Source of the DNA: Antonospora locustae
Lineage: Eukaryota > Microsporidia
DNA length: 64,000 bases
NCBI GenBank assembly: GCA_007674295.1
Contig: CM017451.1
Span: 1-64,000, forward strand
Direction: 5' to 3'
Shown: positions 38,154-45,847 of the stretch, piece after piece
How positions within the stretch are numbered: the stretch's first letter is position 1
Layout of the letters: the number at the start of each line of letters is the position of its first letter
The notes under the pieces: model-generated
Database searches by the model: none
Told to the model about the DNA's origin: nothing
The model's input: only the letters and a program-made list of their open reading frames with translations
Translations under genes and position numbers: made by a program

Positions 38154-38369
38154 GGTCTACGCTCTGATTCAGACAGGTGTTTTCAGTAAACATGCATGAA
38201 CATTACCTTCTAGATGTATGTAACTTCAGAAACAGCGAGACTGCGGTCAATCTGGCAGCATACAGAGCGCTGTTTTTTCATTGACTGTGCTCTGTGTATC
38301 TGCCCTGCATTGCGCCTGACGTCCCATTCCTGGCGGCATGGATATGCAGTCCTTCTTTTTCAATCCCCA

Positions 38370-40709
38370 ATGAAGGACTGGAAAATGATCAACATGCTTA
38401 TGGACAGTGCATATGCGGTGTACAACGAGCTGCTGCGGGGAAGGTACCAGAACGTCTCGCATCAGCTTGCAGAGCTTGCGCGTCTGCATAAGGAGCATGG
38501 ACGCGTGTGCCTAGACGACTTTGAAATTGTAGGTCTGCTGGCAAGGGGTGCGTACGGGGAGGTCTTTGTTGCACGGCGCAGCGATGCCGTGTATGCGATC
38601 AAGCGTGTGTTGAAGGAGACTGCTGTACAGCAGCCGTTCACGGCACTGTTCATGGCAGAGAAGGAGCTCATGGTTGATGCACGCGGAAGCATGTGGCTCC
38701 TACACGCCCATTGGACGTTTCAGGACGAGGAGGCGGTCTACTATGTCACCGACTTTCTCCCAGGAGGCGACTTCATGGGGTATCTTGTCCGGCAGGAGTG
38801 TGTGACAGAGCACGAGGTGCGGTTCTACGGGGCGGAGATTGTTGCGGCGCTGGAGGAGCTGCATGGTCTTGGGTATGTGCATCGTGATTTGAAGCCTGAA
38901 AACATGCTGATAGATGCCAAAGGACATATTCGTCTTGCGGATTTTGGAAGCTGTGCGCGCATGGCAGACGGCTCTGTACGATGCAGGGCAACTGTTGGGA
39001 CGCCCGACTACGTGAGCCCAGAGGTTCTGTGCGGCACAGGATGCGAGGTTGAATATGGGTGTGAGGTCGATCTGTGGGCACTGGGTGTTGTTCTCTATGA
39101 GATGCTTTACGAGGCGCCGCCATTCTATTCAGAGACGCTCCAGGAGACATACGAGAGGATTTCGAGCATCGATCTCCGCCTTCCTGCGCATGGAAGTGCG
39201 GAGTTCAGGGACCTTGTTGTGCGCTTGCTGTGCAGACGGGAGGAGCGCTTGTCGCTTGAGGATGTCAAGGCACATGCGTTCTTTGCAGGCACTGACTGGG
39301 AGTCTTTGCACAGAAGACAGTCGCCATTTGTGCCGAAGGTGATGGGAGACGCAGACATGAGCAACTTTGAGAGGGCAACAGAGGGCTCCACGCTTGCGGA
39401 GAGCGAATGCGGTAGAGGGGGTGATGCGCACTTTCTGAACTTTGTGGGCTTCACTTTTGACCCTGACTGCTTGAGGAGCTGGACAGAGGGGCTGTTCTCT
39501 GTAGACAGGAACACATATGATGTCCGCGAGGCTGCGGTCACCACGCGAACCTCCTTGGTGCAAAATGTGTCTGTCCAGTGTGTGGCACCAAGAAATGTTC
39601 CGTGCACGGACAATGTCGCACAGCTCCGCAGACGTCTAAAGAATGCACAGACATGTCTTGATGCTGCAGCACGGGGCATGAGGGAGCTACATGCTGCACT
39701 GGAGCACGCTGCTGCAGAAAGCAGGCTTTTGCGCCTGGACCTGGGCGATGCACAATCTTACAACACGTCTCTTGTGGACTCGCTCAATGCCGTGTCTTTG
39801 GAAAACAGAGCTCTGAAGGAGCGCGAGAGAAGCTCGCGGGTCCAGGCATATAAGAAAGAACTGAGAATCAAGCGCACAGAGGTAAAAGAGTTTCAGCAAA
39901 AGCTTGAGGCCGAGATCATTGCAAAGAAAAAAATGGAGGACGAAGTTGTCATGCTGCGGCGGGAGGTCGAGAGGCTCTGCCGATGCAGAGACACATTAGA
40001 AAGAAAGGCAAGCTTTCGTGTGCGTGTTGTTGGCGAAGATGGTACGCTGACCGCGGCAGAGCTTTCGGTAGAGGGCCTTGTGTTCAGCCTGCTTGGAAAC
40101 GAGGTGAATGTGAATAATGTGGTTGTTAGACCGTTGAAGGACAACGAGCTCTTCAGAATGGGAACCAGAGAGCGGGGCCTAGCGCTCTGTGTTGCTGTGA
40201 TAGACGAGGTGCCGCGCACGGCAGCCCCGTGCACACGTGCAAGCATGCATATGCTGGAAGACGCCATTCGAAAAGAGGAGTGCATCCAGGAGGGCATTGA
40301 GCGAATCATGCTTGTGTCAACAGGCGTTGGGGTTGCAGATGCGCAAGCTCAGCTGGAGGGCTCACGGCGGCGCCTCGCGTATCTCAAGGGCGAGCTTGAG
40401 CGGGGCAGGCGTGAGTGCACGGACGCTGCAGATGCATGTGAGAAGCTATATGAATACAACAACCATGTGTTCCGTGTGCAGACATTTCCGCCGCAGACTC
40501 TCTGCGAACACTGCAACGACGTGATGCGGGGAACATGCAGACAGGGTCTTGAATGCGACGAATGCGGAATGGCTGTGCACCGAAACTGCTACGTTCTGAC
40601 AGAAACCAGTTGCGAGATGTTCAGTGCGCTGAGCCGTGGAAAGCGGTACTATGTAGTAATGCGTAGCCTTGAGGAGCGCGAAAGGCTGCTGCGGTGGGCA
40701 CGCATGTGA
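38370..40709 (+). CDS. ROCK/MRCK-like AGC kinase with coiled coil and C1 domain
   Basis: This is a protein kinase of about 779 residues in the layout of Rho- or Cdc42-effector kinases. The kinase domain spans about residues 50-310: glycine loop LLARGAYGEV, VAIK-type lysine in AIKRVL, catalytic YVHRDLKPENML, DFGSCA in place of the usual DFG-x-C, and PDYVSPEVL. An AGC tail follows, then a coiled coil at about 410-545. A zinc-binding C1 domain at about 697-750 has every ligand at consensus spacing (H-x12-C-x2-C-x13-C-x2-C-x4-H-x2-C-x7-C). ROCK and MRCK regulate actomyosin through small GTPases. The ATG 38370 follows CCCCA; upstream residues in frame look non-coding. Confidence 0.85.
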   Translation: MKDWKMINMLMDSAYAVYNELLRGRYQNVSHQLAELARLHKEHGRVCLDDFEIVGLLARGAYGEVFVARRSDAVYAIKRVLKETAVQQPFTALFMAEKELMVDARGSMWLLHAHWTFQDEEAVYYVTDFLPGGDFMGYLVRQECVTEHEVRFYGAEIVAALEELHGLGYVHRDLKPENMLIDAKGHIRLADFGSCARMADGSVRCRATVGTPDYVSPEVLCGTGCEVEYGCEVDLWALGVVLYEMLYEAPPFYSETLQETYERISSIDLRLPAHGSAEFRDLVVRLLCRREERLSLEDVKAHAFFAGTDWESLHRRQSPFVPKVMGDADMSNFERATEGSTLAESECGRGGDAHFLNFVGFTFDPDCLRSWTEGLFSVDRNTYDVREAAVTTRTSLVQNVSVQCVAPRNVPCTDNVAQLRRRLKNAQTCLDAAARGMRELHAALEHAAAESRLLRLDLGDAQSYNTSLVDSLNAVSLENRALKERERSSRVQAYKKELRIKRTEVKEFQQKLEAEIIAKKKMEDEVVMLRREVERLCRCRDTLERKASFRVRVVGEDGTLTAAELSVEGLVFSLLGNEVNVNNVVVRPLKDNELFRMGTRERGLALCVAVIDEVPRTAAPCTRASMHMLEDAIRKEECIQEGIERIMLVSTGVGVADAQAQLEGSRRRLAYLKGELERGRRECTDAADACEKLYEYNNHVFRVQTFPPQTLCEHCNDVMRGTCRQGLECDECGMAVHRNCYVLTETSCEMFSALSRGKRYYVVMRSLEERERLLRWARM

Positions 40710-40789
40710 GCTCGAGACATCGCTGCACCGCCTTGCACATGTCCACAGACTCTGCTTTTTGGTTCTTGCAACTCTGCAGTGCGCAGCCC

Positions 40790-41179
40790 ATGAAATTCCG
40801 GGAAAGAGGAAAAGCGGGCCTTCGCAAAAAAGAACGTCCTCTTGGAAGACTGACTCTTCTCGGCCATATTGAGCACATGTGTGGAAGTAGTGCTGTTGCG
40901 CGTGTTGCAGGCGAAGGTGTTCCGCTTCCGGGGACGCCACTTTTTGCAGAGAGCGGAGAGCGAGTTGGAACAGTGGACGAGGTTCTTGGCCCCATCTGCA
41001 ACGTGCATGTGAGCTTTGTGTCTGCAAAAAGGACATACAGATGCGGAACTAAGCTGATGGCGCCAGAAACAAAGATCCTGCCTGCAGAGAGATTTCTTTC
41101 TCGAAGTGAGGCTATAGCAGAAAAGGAAATGCACGACCGCCTCCGTGTGGTGAAAACGAGCAAGGAAACGCGCATGTAG
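40790..41179 (+). CDS. GAR1: H/ACA snoRNP protein GAR1
   Basis: GAR1 belongs to the H/ACA RNP that makes pseudouridine in rRNA. The 129-residue protein carries the core beta-barrel signatures LGHIEHMCGSSAV, VPLPGTPLFAESGERVGTVDEVLGP and the family's closing segment (APETKILPAERFLS). The glycine/arginine-rich arms of other eukaryotes are missing or reduced to a basic N-terminus. The CCC directly precedes ATG 40790; the frame is open to about 40694, but those residues overlap the kinase end and are not GAR1-like. Confidence 0.9.
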   Translation: MKFRERGKAGLRKKERPLGRLTLLGHIEHMCGSSAVARVAGEGVPLPGTPLFAESGERVGTVDEVLGPICNVHVSFVSAKRTYRCGTKLMAPETKILPAERFLSRSEAIAEKEMHDRLRVVKTSKETRM

Positions 41180-42049
41180 ACCACAGGCCGTAAGGGTGCT
41201 ATTTGTTCTTGCTATAATTGAAACAGTGTATCTGCACCAGATTCAGTGCCTGAAGAGCATACGTTGGAGTTGCAGACTGTAATGCATTTATAAACGTTTT
41301 AAAGCAACATCCTTTATTCTTTTTGCTGTATTCACATTTGCAACGACGTAATCGGTAACTAGAAGTGACGAATGGGTTTTACGAAAATATAGCCGATGCT
41401 GGATGGTGGTGTGAACAGCATCTTGAAGAACAACACAGGTGATTTCCCTATCAAAATGGTACACAGAGTACGAGGTTTCGAGAAAAGGTGTCTGAGAAGG
41501 ATTTTCCAGTGTTCCAAATATGAGAAATCTACTTACAGACTACAGTGACATTATCTCAGCTTGTGTAGAGCAGTATAGCGGTCTTGGTGGTCTGCACAGT
41601 CTAAGATGCAGAGGTGTTGGTGACCAATGGCATTTTCAGCAAGGACAAGGATGTTCTAGGTAAACTAAACATGAAAGGTGTGTTACTAGGTCATCTGGAG
41701 AAACCAAATAGCGTGCCTATAAAATGATTCCAGAACAGCTCGTGCGTTGCAAGGACTGCGTCTCTGATCACTGTGTGCTGTCATGTTTTACGAAATAAAG
41801 TAAATTGCCGGCCAAAGGATAATAACATATTACCTTTTAGTGAAGTTACAGCCACTAGGCATAAGTTTTGTCCTTCACATATTTGCATGCGAGTAGTGTT
41901 TGCTCTCTGGTGATTCAGCAACGTTAATAGTGAAGTAACTAGGGTGCCATGTAGCAGTGTCCTTCTAGAAAACATCTGTAGTGGCTAAGGTACAGACCTA
42001 GTAAATGCAGTTTGAGAATGACACTTTCCAATTATATTTCTGTTTATCG
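41180..42049. other. 870-bp gene-free stretch
   Basis: This is the longest plain gap between the second core block and the second accessory island. Stops are dense in all frames. A minus-strand AATAAAGG near 41310 hints at an old transcript end. The change in composition to A/T-richer, non-coding DNA coincides with the change from housekeeping to secreted genes. Confidence 0.45.
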
Positions 42050-42053
42050 ATGA

Positions 42054-42425
42054 TCAAAGCAAGCAGCTATCTGCCCATGCATATGAGAACAGCAAGCGTG
42101 CTTCTGCTTGCGCACGTAGTGTTCTCCACACTCGTTGACATCGCAGGTGTCGACAGACCAGTTCTCTTCTCAAAGCTGTACAGAAAGGCACTCTCGCTCC
42201 GCAGCCGCCGCTCTATCTTCAGCCCAAGTGCAAGGAAAATCGATGCAGAAAGGGCAAGAGTGTACGTTGGCAAGTACGTTAGCGCTCTCAACGGTGTCGA
42301 GATGGGCATATGTGTACCGTCAGAGAGGGACGGGGATTGTATGGATGCCGGCAGGTACGACGCAATGTATGGAGAAGGTGCTGCAGAAAGTGTTGTGGCG
42401 ATGGCCAGAACATTCTCAAGAAAGA
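42054..42425 (+). repeat. Near-identical tract shared with 3317-3688
   Basis: This is the plus-strand partner of the tract at 3317-3688, with one mismatch in 372 positions by eye. It starts just after the ATG at 42050 and ends at AAAGA, where the two genes suddenly diverge. Confidence 0.85.
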
Positions 42426-42772
42426 TGATGAGACGCCGTTCTCGAGGTCACTGTTGTAGCTGCTGTTCCAATTTATGTAACCATGTTGCTGAAAACAAGA
42501 TGTTTTGCACATATCAGGTTCTTCGCATATTAGGCAGTATTGTTGCTACGAAGGTAGGCTATGTTGCATGCGGCCCCCCAGGTGCCTTGGCTATCGTATG
42601 CTGTTGCATGGTCTGCGGTGGCGTTATTGACGGTGCCTGCCACAATTGCTACTACAAGGGGTTGCGCTTCAGAAACATCTTAGAGGATCAAGCTTCTGCA
42701 GTGTGTGCTAAGTGTTGCAGTGACTACAGTATGCAATTATGTGCGAAATGTACGGGGCTGAATGCTTTGTGA
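42077..42772 (+). CDS. Cysteine-rich secreted protein, family member 2
   Basis: This is a predicted secreted protein of about 231 residues, paralogous to the gene at 3006-3665. The first 120 residues are the same apart from one signal-peptide residue (Phe instead of Leu). The C-terminal part is its own, with CCSCCSNLCNHV, a hydrophobic cysteine-rich segment (IVCCCMVCGGVI) and the family pattern ACHNCYYKG, then an extra tail with CAKCCSDY. An in-frame ATG at 42050 would add nine residues; I prefer 42077 because it matches the paralog and follows CCC. The cysteine-rich hydrophobic section could be a membrane anchor or a disulfide-rich domain. Confidence 0.75.
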   Translation: MHMRTASVLLLAHVVFSTLVDIAGVDRPVLFSKLYRKALSLRSRRSIFSPSARKIDAERARVYVGKYVSALNGVEMGICVPSERDGDCMDAGRYDAMYGEGAAESVVAMARTFSRKMMRRRSRGHCCSCCSNLCNHVAENKMFCTYQVLRILGSIVATKVGYVACGPPGALAIVCCCMVCGGVIDGACHNCYYKGLRFRNILEDQASAVCAKCCSDYSMQLCAKCTGLNAL

Positions 42773-42889
42773 ACAACAACATTCTTTGGCACACATAAAT
42801 CTGCTCCGAAAATCGGCTTGTGCTTATCTACTGTCAAAGATGTACACTTGCATGGCGAAACATGCCTTTTCTGCTTTGAACTGCGGCAG

Positions 42890-43273
42890 TTACTTATTGT
42901 TGGCGAAGTTTAGTAGGTTTCCTTGCTTTGCTCGCTTGGCAGATCCTTGAATGCTGGGCACTTCTTCCGTCTCCCTCCTGCACACCTCCTTTTCACTGGG
43001 TATGCCGAAGTGCTCCAGCAAGCAGCGGTGCTTGCAGTTGCTCACACAGTACAGCCTCTCGCCTCTGCCTTCTGATAGGGACAACTTTGTCACGCCCGTT
43101 TCCTTTGTTACGTTGAGATAGATGGGCACAAGCGTGCTGTCTCTGGCAAGCTCGTCTTCAAGTCGCTTTTCCACATCGTATATAGTGCAAGTCACCCCCA
43201 TTGCGTACGGTCTTTCTGCGTCTAATAAGGGGTGTGACAGCGCTTCCAAACCGAATGTACTCTTGCTTGACAT
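42890..43273 (-). CDS. Unknown small protein with a PIP-box-like end
   Basis: This is a 127-residue protein I do not recognise. The middle contains a strand-like segment (GVTCTIYDVEKRLEDEL, VPIYLNVTKE) and a cysteine group (CVSNCKHRC) that could bind zinc. The last residues, KRAKQGNLLNFA, resemble a PCNA-interacting peptide (Q-x-x-L-x-x-F-x) but miss the second aromatic. A DNA-replication or repair link would follow if that were functional; this is speculation. The ATG at 43273 has no C-run. It stands alone among accessory sequence. Confidence 0.5.
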   Translation of the reverse strand: MSSKSTFGLEALSHPLLDAERPYAMGVTCTIYDVEKRLEDELARDSTLVPIYLNVTKETGVTKLSLSEGRGERLYCVSNCKHRCLLEHFGIPSEKEVCRRETEEVPSIQGSAKRAKQGNLLNFANNK

Positions 43274-44728
43274 TGTCTGAGCTAGCAGACATAGAATGTG
43301 TATGGTTAATATGGCTTTTCCTCACAGGTCTATCTGCATAGTGTGCTCTCTGCACCGAACATTGTATGCTTAGTGCGTAGCATGCAGAGACTCTCATGCA
43401 TTCAACTCATTAGACACCAAGGACACGAGAAAAACTGATTGCAGGCAGTGGTGTTTTATTTCTCTTACACAATGAACCGAATTCAACTGCTTAATGCGAG
43501 AATTGTAGTGCTGTGGATTTGTTCAATTCAAAACTTTGGACATCATAGAACGCAGCAACATAAGAGAAAGAATCAACACGTTTTGAGCAATGATATCGAC
43601 ACCACATGATCATGAGCGTAAGATCAGCACTCCATGATTGTCAGCATCTTAGACATGCATTCAAAGCTCTTTAATGTATTGTGGCAGCCGAATTGCGCTC
43701 ATGCGAACCATGTCAAAAAAGTCCGGTATGTGTCCGCTTACGTCTGTGTTTTCCAGTAGGGAAACGATAGCTAGCTCCTCTTGATGCAAAGAGTCCGCTT
43801 TATGACAGGACCATATTCACTGCACAACATGCAAAGGCTGCTGGATATTTTGGCCAAGACAAGCTACATTTCATATGAAAAAACTCAGGCACTGGATTTC
43901 GCCCATCGGCAAGAACTCGACACACGTCGTGTCTAAGATTGTCAGTAAAGTTCTTGGCTCTGCTTCCGGTGGAAAAGGCTGTACGGAAGGTTTGAGTATA
44001 AGCAACGCAATAGCAGAGAAAAGAGCTGGAGAAAAAGCTGCAAGCGAACCTACAAACGACAGAAAGCCATAAAAACTGAATGTGTGAGAAAGTGTTGAAA
44101 GAGAAGATGATGAAAGGGTGCTTTTTAGAGTTCTTTTGACATTTGTCGGAAAAATGTAAGAACAAGCAAAAGAAAGTTCTGTTAATCACTACATTAAACA
44201 GCACAAAATAGTCACAAGAGAAGCTTCCATCGAAGGTATCTTGTCTCCATTCTGATGCGAAACTGTATCTGTCTTTTTTATGTCTGGGAGAATGAATGCA
44301 CACAACGGACTTTTCGTCAGTATACGGCCGCTTTTTGGTCCAAATACACAATTCTGCAAATGTTGTCTGTGCAGTTTTCACAATTTGGGCTAAGCAGACT
44401 GGTCTACAACTTTGTACCTGCATACATACAGCATTCCACAGAGAGCACCACGTGCTGCAGTCAGTGAAAAACCGCAGCTACTGGGCATCCTGATCTGCTT
44501 TGCTGGCTTACAAAACGACGCGTCGTGTGTCTCTAGTTGCTGCAAGAGCATTTGTTGGAGTGCACACAGCGCCATGTTCTATTTGTAAGTGCACATAGGC
44601 AGAGCTACTGAGCCTTTGCCATAAAAAGGGGCCCTGAGTTACCCACATATTGGTTTAAGCGCAGGGAGATGCTTGCAATTGGATTTCGGAGTCAGGTGGG
44701 GCTTTTGGTCTCATTGGTCAACAACATA
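43274..44728. other. Mostly non-coding accessory stretch
   Basis: Apart from the possible gene remnant at 43661-43900 I see no supported gene. Open frames on both strands between 43800 and 44500 conflict with each other. A short plus frame at 43875-44072 begins with ATG and is basic, but has no supporting feature. AATAAA on the minus strand near 43455 would fit the end of the remnant's transcript. Confidence 0.4.
43661..43900 (-). pseudogene. Frameshifted remnant, possibly leucine-rich-repeat related
   Basis: On the minus strand the frame ending with TGA at 43661-43663 reads 48 codons of protein-like sequence (ELAIVSLLENTDVSG, then HIPDFFDMVRM and AIRLPQYIKEL). There is no ATG before an upstream stop. 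Just upstream the other two minus frames also read protein-like for short spans (LAKISSSLCMLCSEYG; ADGRNPVPEFFHMKC). This looks like one decayed gene crossing frames. The NTDVSGHIPDFF stretch is LRR-like in rhythm, so it may relate to the gene at the left end of the window. Evidence is thin. Confidence 0.3.
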
Positions 44729-44736
44729 TATAAATA
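44729..44736 (+). promoter_or_regulatory. TATA-type box of small membrane protein 1
   Basis: TATAAATA starts 30 nt before the ATG at 44759. It is part of an 11-mer ATAAATACCTG shared exactly with the promoter of the next small gene (45404-45414). Confidence 0.55.
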
Positions 44737-44758
44737 CCTGGTGCCTGAAGATCTCACA

Positions 44759-44947
44759 ATGAACAAAATGATCATGATAGCAGTCTCAGTTGTAGTTGTC
44801 TTACTGATTATAGTAGCTCTTATCTTCTTCTTCTATCATAGCAGAAGCAAGTCGGGTGAGTCCGGTAGCCCTGGAATATTGAATGGAAGCGAGAATGCAA
44901 CAAGTGCTGGCAGCGGCAATTCCAATATGACTTCCAAGGACAAGTGA
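44759..44947 (+). CDS. Small single-span membrane protein 1
   Basis: This is a 62-residue protein: MNKM, then one long hydrophobic helix (IMIAVSVVVVLLIIVALIFF), then a short, serine/glycine/asparagine-rich tail ending TSKDK. It is built like the next gene, 45431-45631, and shares its promoter sequence. The frame is open to 44669 but that would place the TATA box inside the coding region, so the ATG at 44759 is preferred. AATAAA follows at about 45000. Function is unknown; its place beside secreted proteins suggests a surface or secretory-pathway role. Confidence 0.6.
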   Translation: MNKMIMIAVSVVVVLLIIVALIFFFYHSRSKSGESGSPGILNGSENATSAGSGNSNMTSKDK

Positions 44948-45402
44948 TGCTGTAAACAGGCTGAGACATGTTATGGCAGTCATTTCCAGATAAAGTGAAT
45001 AAAAACAGGGTTGACCAACGTTTATTTCACCATTTACAGGACTTTGCAGAGTCTGTATCTAAACGGGCTTTCTGCAGCACCCAGGTAAACAATTTGATTT
45101 TTGCTGCAAAGCGACATGGCAGGTTCTGTCCATGTATGCCAGAGCAGCTTAGATTCCGACACAGAGATGTGTACGGCTGGAGAAAAGAGCCATTGAATCC
45201 CATCAAACAACCGAGCTGCTGCCTATTTATGTGCTTGCGCATCGCAGAAGCATGATACCACTGTACAGACACTCCATGCATCTGCGGATCTCTGTGTTTC
45301 TTGACAAAACACAGAATCTCTGTGCATTGGTCTAAATCACGTAAGTGTTCAATTGAATTCTGCAGCATAATGGCGCTGTTACACCTATTGGTTGGCATCA
45401 CA

Positions 45403-45410
45403 CATAAATA
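45403..45410 (+). promoter_or_regulatory. TATA-type box of small membrane protein 2
   Basis: CATAAATA lies 28 nt before the ATG at 45431, followed by CCTG as in the upstream paralog. Position and sequence conservation support promoter use. Confidence 0.5.
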
Positions 45411-45430
45411 CCTGTATTCTACGGTTTGAA

Positions 45431-45631
45431 ATGAATAATATAGTTGTTATAGTGATATCTGTCGTAGCGGTCTTAGTGATATTGTATCTGCTCTGGTTCT
45501 TCATAATAGCTGCGTTTCTCCACAAAAACTTCCCTAAGGCCCTGGGTGAGAAAGACTCAGGCGACTCAAAGAAATCATCGTCTAAGACTAGCGAGGGTGG
45601 CGCTGCCGGTGTTGATCCCAATAATAAGTAA
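45431..45631 (+). CDS. Small single-span membrane protein 2
   Basis: This is a 66-residue protein starting MNNIVVIVISVVAVLVILYL with a hydrophobic span, followed by HKNFPKALGEKD and a serine/lysine-rich tail (SKKSSSKTSEGG). Similar start, size, topology and promoter make it a likely paralog of 44759-44947, although the tails differ. AATAAA follows at about 45678. Function unknown. Confidence 0.6.
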   Translation: MNNIVVIVISVVAVLVILYLLWFFIIAAFLHKNFPKALGEKDSGDSKKSSSKTSEGGAAGVDPNNK

Positions 45632-45847
45632 TGGCAGGGTAAACCTCTGTTTGGCGACTCTACGATCGTATAAAGTAAATAAATGAACATTTTAGCTGTC
45701 TTATAGCGGGCGGTTTTGCATTGTTCCTGCGTGTCAGCTACTCTACTTGAAGCAAAAACAGCATGCACTCCCACGGAAACTCCAAAGAATCAGCGTACTT
45801 GGTTGTGACATGCGTGCCACACAAACTCAAACAACCTGGAGCTCAAT

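Noticed and set aside
43875..44072. 65-codon plus-strand frame starting ATG, basic product
   Set aside because: It overlaps the possible minus-strand remnant, has no promoter element like its neighbours and no recognisable domain.
44968..45401. Frames of 95 (plus) and 124 (minus) codons between the two small membrane genes
   Set aside because: They overlap each other and the minus one covers the TATA promoter; composition looks random.
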